NCBI GenBank assembly: GCA_013823985.1
Contig: PNNB01000047.1
Location: 62,001-126,000 of the forward strand
Origin: Sphingopyxis sp.
GTDB lineage: Bacteria; Pseudomonadota; Alphaproteobacteria; Sphingomonadales; Sphingomonadaceae
Reading direction: 5' to 3'
DNA: 64,000 bases
In this document: in pieces, positions 1 to 8,374 of the stretch
Layout: each line of letters opens with the position of its first letter
Numbering within the stretch: position 1 is the stretch's first letter
Notes under the pieces: model-generated
The model's database searches: none
Seen by the model: only the letters and a program-made list of their open reading frames with translations
Told to the model about the DNA's origin: nothing
Program-made: the position numbers and the translations under genes

Positions 1-2
1 CA

Positions 3-1283
3 GCGCGTCTTTATGCCACAGGCGGCAATGGCGCGATATATTATGGCTTGGGGGTTACCGAGCATTCGCAAGGCAGTTCGACCGTCATGGCGATCGCCAA
101 CCTTGCCATGGCGACCGGCAACATTGGAAAGCGCGGCGTTGGCGTCAACCCGTTGCGCGGACAAAACAATGTGCAGGGCGCGTGCGACATGGGCAGCTTC
201 CCGCATGAGTTATCGGGATATCGCCATATAAGCGACGGCGATGCACGAAAGCTGTTCGAAAGTGACTGGGGCGTCGCGCTCGATCCCGAACCCGGGTTGC
301 GCATCCCCAATATGCTCGACGCAGCGGTCGATGGTGTGTTCAAGGGACTTTATGTGCAGGGGGAAGATATCCTGCATTCCGACCCCAACACCAAGCATGT
401 GTCCGCAGGACTTGCGGCGATGGAATGCGTGATCGTTCACGATCTATTCCTCAACGAGACCGCAAACTACGCGCATATTTTTCTGCCCGGATCGACCTTT
501 CTGGAAAAGAACGGCACGTTTACAAATGCCGAACGCCGTATCCAGCCCGTCCGCAAGGTGATGACACCGCTCAATGGCCTTGAAGACTGGGAGGTTACAC
601 AGCGCCTTGCCCAGGCCATGGGGCTGGATTGGAACTACACCCATCCCTCCGAAATCATGGATGAAATTGCGCGGCTGACCCCCACATTTGCCGGTGTTTC
701 ATTTTCCCGGCTGGACGAAGAAGGTTCGCTGCAATGGCCGGTGAACGACGCTGCGCCGGACGGATCGCCTATCATGCATGTCGATGGATTTGTGCGGGGT
801 AGAGGCAAGTTTGTGGTAACCGACTATGTTCCCACGGACGAAAAAACCGGTCCGCGTTTCCCGCTATTGCTGACGACCGGACGTATCTTGTCGCATTATA
901 ATGTGGGTGCCCAGACGCGGCGGACCGAGAATGTGGCGTGGCACCCGGAAGATCTGCTTGAGATACATCCGGTCGATGCCGAAGATCGCGGCATAAAATC
1001 GGGGGACTGGGTCAAACTGGCCAGCCGTGCGGGCGAAACAACGCTGCGCGCGACGGTCACAGACCGTGTCGCGCCGGGCGTCGTCTACACCACTTTCCAT
1101 CATGCCGTGACACAGGCGAATGTGGTCACAACAGACTATAGCGACTGGGCCACCAATTGCCCGGAATATAAGGTGACCGCGGTCCAGATCAGCCCGTCCA
1201 ACGGACCCACCGATTGGCAGGAAGAATATGAGGCACTTTCCGAACGAGCACGCCGCATTGCGACCGAGGTGCCCGCCGAGTGA
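3..1283 (+). CDS. fdsA: NAD-dependent formate dehydrogenase alpha subunit, 3' part (5' end outside window)
   Basis: This is the C-terminal 426 residues of the molybdenum/tungsten formate dehydrogenase catalytic subunit, which oxidises formate to CO2 in the cytoplasm. The reading frame is open through the left edge, so the N-terminal iron-sulfur part and the (seleno)cysteine ligand region are missing. The visible part contains the family blocks GLGVTEHSQGSS, NLAMATGNIGKRGVGVNPLR and GQNNVQGACDMG. It then has the molybdopterin-dinucleotide-binding end, with LLLTTGRILSHYNVGAQTRR and TTFHHAVTQANVVTTD. Its stop overlaps the start of fdsD, which marks it as the soluble FdsABGD type. Formate and formaldehyde-derived C1 units from the neighbouring demethylation genes are the obvious feed, but that link is inferred from position. 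Confidence 0.93.
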   Translation, partial: ARLYATGGNGAIYYGLGVTEHSQGSSTVMAIANLAMATGNIGKRGVGVNPLRGQNNVQGACDMGSFPHELSGYRHISDGDARKLFESDWGVALDPEPGLRIPNMLDAAVDGVFKGLYVQGEDILHSDPNTKHVSAGLAAMECVIVHDLFLNETANYAHIFLPGSTFLEKNGTFTNAERRIQPVRKVMTPLNGLEDWEVTQRLAQAMGLDWNYTHPSEIMDEIARLTPTFAGVSFSRLDEEGSLQWPVNDAAPDGSPIMHVDGFVRGRGKFVVTDYVPTDEKTGPRFPLLLTTGRILSHYNVGAQTRRTENVAWHPEDLLEIHPVDAEDRGIKSGDWVKLASRAGETTLRATVTDRVAPGVVYTTFHHAVTQANVVTTDYSDWATNCPEYKVTAVQISPSNGPTDWQEEYEALSERARRIATEVPAE

Positions 1284-1492
1284 CAAGCCTTGAACGCCTG
1301 GTGTATATGCTCAACCAGATCGCAACCAATCTGGCGACAGATCCAGATCCCGTGACCGCGATAGCTGAGCATGTCCAGTTGTTCTGGGATCCACGGATGA
1401 AACAGATGATCCTCGAAAGCGATCGCGAAGGGCTTTGTCCGGCTGCGGCTGCTGCGGTGCAACGTTTAGCGCAAGCCCATGCCTCAGCCTGA
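1280..1492 (+). CDS. fdsD: Formate dehydrogenase delta subunit
   Basis: A 70-residue protein of the FdsD family, a small subunit found only with the soluble NAD-dependent formate dehydrogenase. Recognisable blocks are LVYMLNQIATNLA near the N terminus and HVQLFWDPRMKQMI in the middle. It begins with GTG whose last two bases form the stop of fdsA (GTGA overlap), so the two are translationally coupled. Its 3' end overlaps fdhD by 14 bases. Family function is assembly or stability of the complex. The start is supported by the overlap and by full family length. Confidence 0.9.
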   Translation: MTSLERLVYMLNQIATNLATDPDPVTAIAEHVQLFWDPRMKQMILESDREGLCPAAAAAVQRLAQAHASA

Positions 1493-2282
1493 AAATGGCG
1501 CGACACCGCTGCACTTTACCGCCATCAAATCGAACGGCAGTGCCAGTGCACAAATCGTTCGGCTCACAATAATCGAAGCAGCAGTCGCGATTGAGTATAA
1601 CGGGATTGGCTATGCTGTGATGATGGCAACGCCTGTCGACCTTCATGATTATGCCACTGGCTTTAGCCTGTCCGAAGGCCTGATCGAGAACCCCGACCAG
1701 ATTTTGGCGATCGACATCCACGAGACGGAAATGGGCTGGATTGTCCGGATTCAAATTCCCAATGCCAATGCCGAAAAGGTGATTGAGCGTGCACGGCAAC
1801 GAGTTTCAGAAAGCAGTTGCGGGCTTTGTGGTATGGACAATTTGCAGGAGGTCATGCGTCCCCTTCCCCCCGTCAGCAGCATGATTGATGTCCCCGACAG
1901 CGCTATATTCAAAGCCTTGTCATCCATGCGCGAACATCAGACGTTGAATGCAGCGACAGGGTCCGCCCACGCAGCGGCCTTTTGCGCGCCGGACGGGAGC
2001 ATAGAGATGACCCGCGAAGATGTCGGAAGGCACAATGCGCTCGACAAGCTGATTGGCGCGCTTTCCTCAGCCAAAATTAATCCTTCGACAGGTTTCATCC
2101 TGCTGACCGCCCGTTGCAGCCTGGAATTGGTGCAAAAAACAATCCTCGCCCAATGCCCGATGCTTGTGACAATCTCTGCGGCCACCGATCTAGCGATCCG
2201 AACTGCAGAAAACAGCGGATTACGGCTCGTCAGCCTTGCGCGTCCAGACGCGGCTCTGGTCGCAATGCCCCAAAACGACTGA
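1479..2282 (+). CDS. fdhD: Formate dehydrogenase accessory sulfurtransferase FdhD
   Basis: 267 residues, normal for FdhD. FdhD transfers sulfur from a cysteine desulfurase to the Mo-bis-MGD cofactor before it is inserted into formate dehydrogenase. The conserved CGLCG-type loop carrying the reactive cysteines is seen as SSCGLCGMDNL (around residues 110-120). The downstream blocks TGSAHAAAFC, REDVGRHNALDKLIG and TARCSLELVQK are all typical. It overlaps fdsD at its 5' end and closes the operon. At its 3' end it overlaps the convergent LysR gene by 53 bases, so there is no room for an independent terminator. The order A-D-C differs from the A-C-D order known in Cupriavidus. Confidence 0.95.
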   Translation: MPQPENGATPLHFTAIKSNGSASAQIVRLTIIEAAVAIEYNGIGYAVMMATPVDLHDYATGFSLSEGLIENPDQILAIDIHETEMGWIVRIQIPNANAEKVIERARQRVSESSCGLCGMDNLQEVMRPLPPVSSMIDVPDSAIFKALSSMREHQTLNAATGSAHAAAFCAPDGSIEMTREDVGRHNALDKLIGALSSAKINPSTGFILLTARCSLELVQKTILAQCPMLVTISAATDLAIRTAENSGLRLVSLARPDAALVAMPQND

Positions 2283-3144
2283 TCAGCCAGCTACGGATCA
2301 TCGAAATGGCAGGATCGGCCAAATCATCCGCATGCAGTTTCAGATAATAGCCATAGCCATCTTCGATGATGGCATCATAGGGCATCACCAAACGCCCATC
2401 GGCAATTTCCTGCGCAAACATGTCCACGTCGCCCAGAAACACGCCATTGGCGGTCATCGCATATTGGGCGGCCGCAATCGTGGTATCGAATGCGAGACCG
2501 CCCTGCGTCTGGACGGCAAGCCCGCACTGCCGCAAATAAGACAGCCAGAGCAGGTCACGCGGCTCGCCATCCAGTTTCAGATGCAATAATTCTTCGCTGC
2601 CGAGAAACTGCTCCAGCGATTTACCCGCGCTAGCTTTGGCAGTTTCGGCCGAGCAAAGTGGAGCCACGCGGACCATCCACAACAGATCGGTCACACGGTC
2701 ATCGACATTGGGCCGGTCATAGGCGATCGCCATATCGAAATCTGTCGGCGGCAGTCCGGTGACGTGCGCGCTCGAAACATCAAGGCGGATGTCCGGATGT
2801 TCGACCCTGAAATCACGCAGCATGGGAAGAAACAATTGCTGCAATAGCGACGGGGGCACATGCAATCGAAGTGAGCGTCCGGTCATTTCATCATCACGGA
2901 TCGAATTCATGGTCTGCTCAAGCCGGTCCAGGCATTTGCTCACAACCGGCAAAAGCTCTTCGCCTGCCGCCGTTAGTGTCAAACGTGAAGCATCCCGAAC
3001 AAATAACTGTTTTCCCAGCAATTCTTCGAGACCACCGACATGGCGGCTCATGGCACTTTGGGACACGGACAAGGCGGATGCGCCTCCAGTAAAGCTCAAA
3101 TTTTGTCCGACGGCCTCAAACGCGCGAAGGGCATTGAGCGGCAA
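2230..3144 (-). CDS. LysR-type transcriptional regulator, GcvA-like
   Basis: About 304 residues with an N-terminal winged helix-turn-helix (LNALRAFEAV, SALSVSQSAMSRHVGGLEEL) and a C-terminal periplasmic-binding-like effector domain. This is the GcvA-like branch of LysR regulators. It is divergent from the cluster 1 Rieske gene, with a large inverted repeat between them (3228-3255), so it probably controls that cluster. Start choice is uncertain. The TTG at 3144 has no visible Shine-Dalgarno sequence. Family members usually carry a few basic residues before PPLNALRAF, and here the frame continues upstream as INRRWLPLNAL. An ATT codon at 3175-3177 has AAAGG about 8 bases before it. The effector is unknown; an N-methylated amino acid or its product is the natural guess. 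Confidence 0.9.
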   Translation of the reverse strand: MPLNALRAFEAVGQNLSFTGGASALSVSQSAMSRHVGGLEELLGKQLFVRDASRLTLTAAGEELLPVVSKCLDRLEQTMNSIRDDEMTGRSLRLHVPPSLLQQLFLPMLRDFRVEHPDIRLDVSSAHVTGLPPTDFDMAIAYDRPNVDDRVTDLLWMVRVAPLCSAETAKASAGKSLEQFLGSEELLHLKLDGEPRDLLWLSYLRQCGLAVQTQGGLAFDTTIAAAQYAMTANGVFLGDVDMFAQEIADGRLVMPYDAIIEDGYGYYLKLHADDLADPAISMIRSWLISRFGALRPEPRLDAQG

Positions 3145-3227
3145 CCAGCGACGGTTGATAGTGCTACGATTGGAAATGATCTCGACCTTTCAACGTAACG
3201 CGACAGAACAGAGCGAATGGTGCCCGA

Positions 3228-3255
3228 CATTTTGACATAGGGCTATGCGAAAATG
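3228..3255. promoter_or_regulatory. Inverted repeat in the lysR / Rieske divergent promoter region, candidate LysR operator
   Basis: Left arm CATTTTGACATAG, a GG centre, right arm CTATGCGAAAATG. Eleven of the thirteen arm positions are complementary. It sits about 50-80 bases from the regulator start and 65-93 bases before the Rieske gene ATG. That is where a LysR-type activator usually binds to control both directions. Seen directly; the role is inferred. Confidence 0.6.
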
Positions 3256-3320
3256 CGATTTTATTACACCGCTCAACTGGACCATTCCAGCATTGGAGAG
3301 AATTGAGCAAGGGTCAAATC

Positions 3321-4532
3321 ATGGATTTGAAGCGGATAGAGTCGCTGTTCGGGCAGCGTCGCGAAGGGCATACTTTGCCGCAGGGTTTATACACCGAACA
3401 GAATAGTTTCGATTTCGATATGACCGCGATTTACGGCCAGAGTTGGTTGATGGCCGGTCTGGAATGCGAACTACCAAAAGCGGGTAGCTATATTTCGATG
3501 ATGGTCGGGCGTTGGCCAGTGCTGATAACGCGTGACCGGCAAGGTGAAATCCATGCATTTCACAACAGTTGCCGCCATCGCGGATCAATGATCTGCGCGC
3601 CCGGAAGCGGCACTGCACCCAAGCTTGTGTGCCCCTATCACCGTTGGACCTATGATCTCGACGGGTCGCTTTTTGCGGCGGGGCGCATGCCGGACGATTT
3701 TGACAAAGGCGAACATGGCCTGAAGCCCGTGGCGATTGAGTGCATTTCCGGCACGATATTCATTTGCCTTTCAGAAACGCCGCCTCCCATCGATGATTTC
3801 CGCGAAAAGCTTGAACTCTATACCGCGCCGCATCAACTGAAAGACGCAAAGCTCGCCTTTCAGAGCGTACTGGTCGAGAACGCCAATTGGAAGTTGGTGA
3901 TGGAAAATGGTCGCGAATGCTATCATTGCAGCACGGGCCATCCTGAGCTTTCCAAAACATTCCCGGTCGGCATGTCGAAGCATTTTGACAGTGGCCACGA
4001 TGCCAGAGTGATAGCTTTCGAAAAGGCAATGGACGCCCACGGCCTGCCCCAAACACCAGTCGAAGGGCATTGGTGGCAAGTGGCGCGGTTTGCATTGAAT
4101 GAGGGCTGTGTTTCAATTTCGGGCGATGGCCAACATCTGTCCAAAAAGCTTATGTGTGACGCCAATGGCGGCGACATCGGCTCCATGCGTTGGGCTGTCG
4201 ATCCCCATTGCTTTGTCCATTGCACAGCGGACCATGTGTTCATGTTCAGCGCGATGCCCGTCGGGCCGGAAGAAACGCACGTGACCGGCAAATGGTATGT
4301 CCACAAGGACGCCGTGGAAGGTGTGGATTACGACGTGGAGAAACTGGCTGCGCTTTGGACTGTCACCAATTTGGAAGACAAACAACTGGCGGAAAACAAC
4401 CAGATTGGCGTGCTGAGCCCGGGCTACACCCCCGGTCCCTATTCGCAAGAAGCTGAAATGCTCGCGCAGCGTTTTACCGACTGGTATTGCGATAAGGGGC
4501 GCGCTTATATTGCGGCCCATGCCAATGGATAA
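3321..4532 (+). CDS. Rieske non-haem iron oxygenase, glycine betaine/stachydrine demethylase (GbcA/Stc2) type, cluster 1
   Basis: A 403-residue Rieske oxygenase alpha subunit of the group that removes an N-methyl group from quaternary amines as formaldehyde. The [2Fe-2S] ligands are seen as NSCRHRG and CPYHRWTY. The mononuclear iron site is in NWKLVMENGRECYHC with GHPEL following. The C-terminal block GVLSPGYTPGPYS is typical of the GbcA-like group. I chose ATG 3321 over TTG 3303 for two reasons. AAGGG lies 7 bases upstream, and the protein then aligns with the cluster 2 paralogue (MDLKRIESLF against MARFESIQALL). It is the first gene of cluster 1. No reductase (GbcB-like) gene lies next to it. 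The substrate need not be glycine betaine, because cluster 2 already carries a set for that. Confidence 0.9.
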   Translation: MDLKRIESLFGQRREGHTLPQGLYTEQNSFDFDMTAIYGQSWLMAGLECELPKAGSYISMMVGRWPVLITRDRQGEIHAFHNSCRHRGSMICAPGSGTAPKLVCPYHRWTYDLDGSLFAAGRMPDDFDKGEHGLKPVAIECISGTIFICLSETPPPIDDFREKLELYTAPHQLKDAKLAFQSVLVENANWKLVMENGRECYHCSTGHPELSKTFPVGMSKHFDSGHDARVIAFEKAMDAHGLPQTPVEGHWWQVARFALNEGCVSISGDGQHLSKKLMCDANGGDIGSMRWAVDPHCFVHCTADHVFMFSAMPVGPEETHVTGKWYVHKDAVEGVDYDVEKLAALWTVTNLEDKQLAENNQIGVLSPGYTPGPYSQEAEMLAQRFTDWYCDKGRAYIAAHANG

Positions 4533-5778
4533 ACCCAAGGGGATGCGCCCCGAAACGCTCGCCGTAGCCTATGGATATGATGCCCAAATGGGGATGGGTT
4601 CGGTAAAGCCGCCGATCTTCATGACCTCGACCTTTGTGTACCCTTCGGCACAGCATGCCAAGGACGTGCACGAAGCTTATTTCGATGGTACCGGGCCTCT
4701 CGTCGGACAGACCAACCATATTTATTCGCGCCTTGGCCATCCTGGTTTGGACTTTCTGGAAAAGCGCCTTGCTGCAATTGACGGAGCCGAAGAAGCGGTG
4801 GCCTATTGCAGCGGCATGGCCGCCCATTCCAGTATCGCTCTCGCCCATGTACGCGCAGGCGATAGCGTCTTGCATGGCCGCCCCATCTATGGCGGTGTCG
4901 ATATGCTGTACAACAGCATCATGCCCCAATTCGGATCGCACGCCGCCGCTTATCTCGACGGGACCGACGAGGCTGACGTGCGTGCCGCGGCACGGGCAGC
5001 AATGGCCAAGGGACCATTGAAGTTGATCATCGCGGAAACACCCGCAAACCCGACCGCAGCTATGGTCGATCTGGATTTGATGGTTCGAATGGCGGACGAA
5101 GTTGCGGGCATACAGGGTCACCGCCCGCTGGTGGTTGTCGACAACACTTTACTAGGACCTTTCGCACAACGTCCCATCGAACATGGCGTCGACCTGTGCA
5201 TGACGTCACTCACGAAATATTGCGGCGGGCATAGCGATTTGCTCGCAGGTGGAGTGAGCGGACGGAAAGACTTGATTGAGCAGTTGCGCATGCAACGCAC
5301 GACATGGGGTAATCATCTCGATCCCTATACATCATGGCTGGTACTCCGCTCTTTGGAGTCGGTTGCCGTCCGCACCGAACGCGCCATGACAAACGCCCAA
5401 CTGGTGGCCGAATTTTTGCGCGACCATCCCAAGGTCGCGGGCGTCACCTATCTCGGCTTTCTGGAACAGGGCACGCGGCCACGCGCCGTGTATGACCGCC
5501 AATGCAAGGCCGCAGGGTCTACGTTCTCCTTCCACCTTCAAGGTGCAGAAGCGGAAGCGTTCCGGATGCTCGACAATCTGAAACTTCTGAAAGTTGCGGT
5601 TAGTCTGGGCGGCTCGGAAACGCTGATCTGCCATTCGGCAAGCACGACGCATTATGCGGTGCCGCCCGAACAGCGGCGCGCCGGAGGTATAAGCGACGGG
5701 ACGATGCGGCTTTCGGTCGGTCTTGAACATGTAGATGATCTGATCGCCGATTTGGCGCAGGCACTGGAGGCGGTGTGA
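4510..5778 (+). CDS. PLP-dependent lyase/transferase of the Cys/Met metabolism (cystathionine gamma-synthase/beta-lyase) family
   Basis: 422 residues, full length for the trans-sulfuration fold-type I enzymes (MetB, MetC, methionine gamma-lyase). The PLP lysine is in MTSLTKYCGGHSD (about residue 236). The cofactor-ring aspartate is in VVVDNTLLGPF, the phosphate-binding loop in YCSGMAAHSS, and the substrate-side block in SLGGSETLICHSAS. Family reactions are beta- or gamma-eliminations or replacements on amino acids with a free alpha-amine. It overlaps the end of the Rieske gene. TTG 4510 has AAGGGG about 10 bases upstream; ATG 4519 and 4525 are alternatives. Its 3' end overlaps the next flavoprotein. 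It is placed between demethylating enzymes, so its substrate is probably the demethylated amino acid. The exact reaction cannot be read from sequence. Confidence 0.85.
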   Translation: MRPMPMDKPKGMRPETLAVAYGYDAQMGMGSVKPPIFMTSTFVYPSAQHAKDVHEAYFDGTGPLVGQTNHIYSRLGHPGLDFLEKRLAAIDGAEEAVAYCSGMAAHSSIALAHVRAGDSVLHGRPIYGGVDMLYNSIMPQFGSHAAAYLDGTDEADVRAAARAAMAKGPLKLIIAETPANPTAAMVDLDLMVRMADEVAGIQGHRPLVVVDNTLLGPFAQRPIEHGVDLCMTSLTKYCGGHSDLLAGGVSGRKDLIEQLRMQRTTWGNHLDPYTSWLVLRSLESVAVRTERAMTNAQLVAEFLRDHPKVAGVTYLGFLEQGTRPRAVYDRQCKAAGSTFSFHLQGAEAEAFRMLDNLKLLKVAVSLGGSETLICHSASTTHYAVPPEQRRAGGISDGTMRLSVGLEHVDDLIADLAQALEAV

Positions 5779-7241
5779 TGGAATTGAACTTTACCGGAAC
5801 AGATATATGCGCGGTCAATGGCACCAGTAGTGCGCCTGAAGCGCATTATGAACTTGTCGTGGTCGGCGCTGGTCCCAGTGGCGTCGCCGCCGCAATCGAT
5901 GCGGCAAAGGCGGGCAAGAAAGTCTTGCTGGTGGATGAAAACCCTGTCTCGGGCGCATTGATGGGCAATGATGTGCCGCTCTATTTCGGCGGACGGATGA
6001 CGGCGGCGACACAGAACAGCGAGCGTATGCTCGAAGCCATTTTCATGAGCATGCCCGAACTGGAAACCGCGATGGAGGCGGGAGTCGAACTGTTGTTGGG
6101 GACAACCGCCTGGGGTGTGTACCGGAACGGCCCCGGCGTCGCGAGCCTGCCGGAGCAGGTTGTTGGCCTTGCCGATAGTGAAAGGTCATGGCTGATAGGG
6201 TTCGATCATATCACGCTCGCCACCGGGGCGCGGGATCTTGCTATGGCCTTTCCCGGCTGGAACCAGCCCGGCGTCATGGGCGCAGCGGCGTTGCAAATGT
6301 TGCTAACCCGTTATGACGCCTTTGCAGGACGCCGTATTTTAGTCCTCGGATCGCACGATCTCGCCGTCGAAACAGCACTTCTGGCGCAGGCACGCGGGGT
6401 TGAAGTCACAGGTCTTGTCGAAGTACGCGGCGCACCGCAGGCGTCTGCCGAGTTGCTGGCAAAGCTCGCCGAGACGGGCATCCCCATTCATTGCGGCACC
6501 GCCATAACATCGGCCAAGGGCGGTATTGATGGCGTCGAGTCCGCAACGCTGGCCAATGGTCAGGAAATTGCGTGCGACACCATCTGCGCGGCGATTGGCT
6601 TGGTACCGTCGATTGAACTGGTCGATACCATGCACGGTGCGCGCACGCTGAACGCCGCACGTGGCGGTTATGTGCCGCTTGGTGAAGCAACGGTTTCTGC
6701 CGTAGGCGATTGCGCAGGCTTGGCTGATAATGGTTTCGACCATGTCGCTTACCGTATGGAGTGGATGCAGGCTCTGACCAACATCAGCGCCGATGACACG
6801 GTCATTTGCCAGTGCGAAGAAGTCACGCGCGCCGATCTGATCGGGGTGCAGCCACCCAATTATCTGTCTCGCCCTGCCCCGATGTGTGCACGTTCGCTAA
6901 ACACCTTATTGCAGGACGGCCCAGCCAACCCCGACCAGATCAAGCGCCTTACCCGCGCGGGCATGGGCGTGTGCCAAGGCCGTCGGTGCCGCGACCAGGT
7001 GGCAATGCTGCTCGCTCTCGAGGCCGGAAAGCCCTTTGGCACCATTCCGCTGGCATCGCATCGCGCACCTGTTCGCCCGCTGCCCCTGAAGATCATGGCG
7101 GACTGGAACGAACCGGAGGCCATGTCGGCCGCGTGGGACGTGTGGTTCGGAATTCCGACCCAATGGGTTCCGGTCGAGGATCTCGGCACGCAATATGAAG
7201 AGGATCATCGCCAGATGCTTTACACGGGGATGTACGAATGA
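5775..7241 (+). CDS. FAD/NAD(P)-binding oxidoreductase with C-terminal BFD-like [2Fe-2S] domain (HcnB/opine oxidase subunit A-like)
   Basis: 488 residues. An N-terminal FAD dinucleotide fold (VVVGAGPSGVAAAIDAAKAG) is followed by a second nucleotide fold (RILVLGSHDLAVETALLAQA). The C-terminal BFD-like iron-sulfur region has CQCEEVTRADL and GMGVCQGRRC, giving four cysteines as CxC and Cx4C. This is the architecture of HcnB, OoxA and NoxA, the A subunits of hydrogen cyanide synthase and octopine/nopaline oxidases. The GTG start overlaps the PLP-lyase stop; ATG 5778 is equally possible. It is followed with a 4-base overlap by its usual DAO-type partner. The small HcnA-like ferredoxin that completes some of these enzymes is not in the cluster. 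Likely role: oxidation of a secondary or tertiary amine C-N bond. Confidence 0.87.
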   Translation: MMELNFTGTDICAVNGTSSAPEAHYELVVVGAGPSGVAAAIDAAKAGKKVLLVDENPVSGALMGNDVPLYFGGRMTAATQNSERMLEAIFMSMPELETAMEAGVELLLGTTAWGVYRNGPGVASLPEQVVGLADSERSWLIGFDHITLATGARDLAMAFPGWNQPGVMGAAALQMLLTRYDAFAGRRILVLGSHDLAVETALLAQARGVEVTGLVEVRGAPQASAELLAKLAETGIPIHCGTAITSAKGGIDGVESATLANGQEIACDTICAAIGLVPSIELVDTMHGARTLNAARGGYVPLGEATVSAVGDCAGLADNGFDHVAYRMEWMQALTNISADDTVICQCEEVTRADLIGVQPPNYLSRPAPMCARSLNTLLQDGPANPDQIKRLTRAGMGVCQGRRCRDQVAMLLALEAGKPFGTIPLASHRAPVRPLPLKIMADWNEPEAMSAAWDVWFGIPTQWVPVEDLGTQYEEDHRQMLYTGMYE

Positions 7242-8374
7242 GCGGGTCCGAAGTTGTCATCGTCGGCGGCGGCGTTACGGGCTTGAGCGCTGGCTGGTGG
7301 CTGGCGCGTTCGGGCGTGAAGGTCACCGTGCTCGACAAATTTATCGTTGGTTGGGAGGCATCGGGCCGCAATGGTGGCGGGGCATCCCATTATCAAAGCC
7401 CGTTGTTCGATGAAGAACAGCGCATGTGGCCGCAAATGGATGAGTTGCTCGGCTACCCGACCGAGCATCAGAAAGAACGCATTATCATCGCCATGACCGA
7501 ACGGCAGTGGGAGCAATATCGCTTTGTCGCCGAACGCCATCACCGGCTGGGTCATCCAGTCGAAGTGCTGGATGTCAAACAAGTGCAAGAGGCCGTGCCG
7601 TTGGCAGGCGATAATTGCTTTGGTGGCGTCCATTACAAATTCGGTGGCCATGCGAACCCACAGCGCAGTGTACAGGCTTATGCCTGGGCCTTGCAGGATT
7701 TGGGCGGTACGATCGAGCAGCATAGCCCCGTCACCGGATTTGAAACCGCAGGCGGCAAAGTCACTGCAGTCAAAACGGCGACCGCGACCTATGGCTGTGA
7801 TGCCGTGGTGGTTGCCGCTGGCCCCCAGATACCGCAATTGATGGCGCAGTTCGGCATAGACATTCCGCTCGCTCCCGCCCGCGCTGAAATGATCATAACT
7901 GAGCCTGCCCCGATGATGCCCATTGGCGGGGTCGACGGGCATAAGCTCTATGGCCGGCAAACGATGCGCGGCAATCTCGCTTATGGTGGCGGACCGCACG
8001 AATGGATTGATGTCGATGCGACTGGTCCCAAGGACCGCCCATCAACACCGCTAATGCGCAACCTTGCCAGCCGTTTGGCCGAGCTTTTGCCAAAGGCAGC
8101 GCATTTGAACATCATTCGTAGCTGGGCCGGAGTTATCGAGAACTCTCCGGATGGCCGCCCCATTATCGACCGCCTGACGAGCCCCGACAATGTTGTCGTC
8201 GCTTCGATGTCGGGCGTTGGCTTTGGCTTGTCGCCAGCATCGGGGCACGCCATCCGCGATCTTGTGATCGATGGCGCCTGTTCCTTTGCGGATATCGACA
8301 TTCTGAAACTGTCGCGCTTTGACAATCTGGAATCCGATTGGCGCGAAAAGCGCGGGTGGATGCCGATTTCATGA
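7238..8374 (+). CDS. DAO-family FAD-dependent oxidoreductase (HcnC/opine oxidase subunit B-like)
   Basis: 378 residues. The FAD-binding motif is VVIVGGGVTGLSAGWWLARSG at the N terminus, followed by GREASGRNGGG-like residues (WEASGRNGGGASHYQ). The C-terminal DAO signature reads IRSWAGVIENSPDGRPIIDR then SGVGFGLSPASGHAI. The family covers glycine oxidase, sarcosine oxidase beta and the HcnC/OoxB/NoxB subunits. It starts in a 4-base overlap (ATGA) with the HcnB-like gene, the usual coupling for heteromeric opine-oxidase-type enzymes. Its stop overlaps the soxB start (ATGA at 8371). Given the missing dimethylglycine dehydrogenase in this cluster, this pair may do that middle demethylation step. 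That is inference. Confidence 0.86.
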   Translation: MSGSEVVIVGGGVTGLSAGWWLARSGVKVTVLDKFIVGWEASGRNGGGASHYQSPLFDEEQRMWPQMDELLGYPTEHQKERIIIAMTERQWEQYRFVAERHHRLGHPVEVLDVKQVQEAVPLAGDNCFGGVHYKFGGHANPQRSVQAYAWALQDLGGTIEQHSPVTGFETAGGKVTAVKTATATYGCDAVVVAAGPQIPQLMAQFGIDIPLAPARAEMIITEPAPMMPIGGVDGHKLYGRQTMRGNLAYGGGPHEWIDVDATGPKDRPSTPLMRNLASRLAELLPKAAHLNIIRSWAGVIENSPDGRPIIDRLTSPDNVVVASMSGVGFGLSPASGHAIRDLVIDGACSFADIDILKLSRFDNLESDWREKRGWMPIS

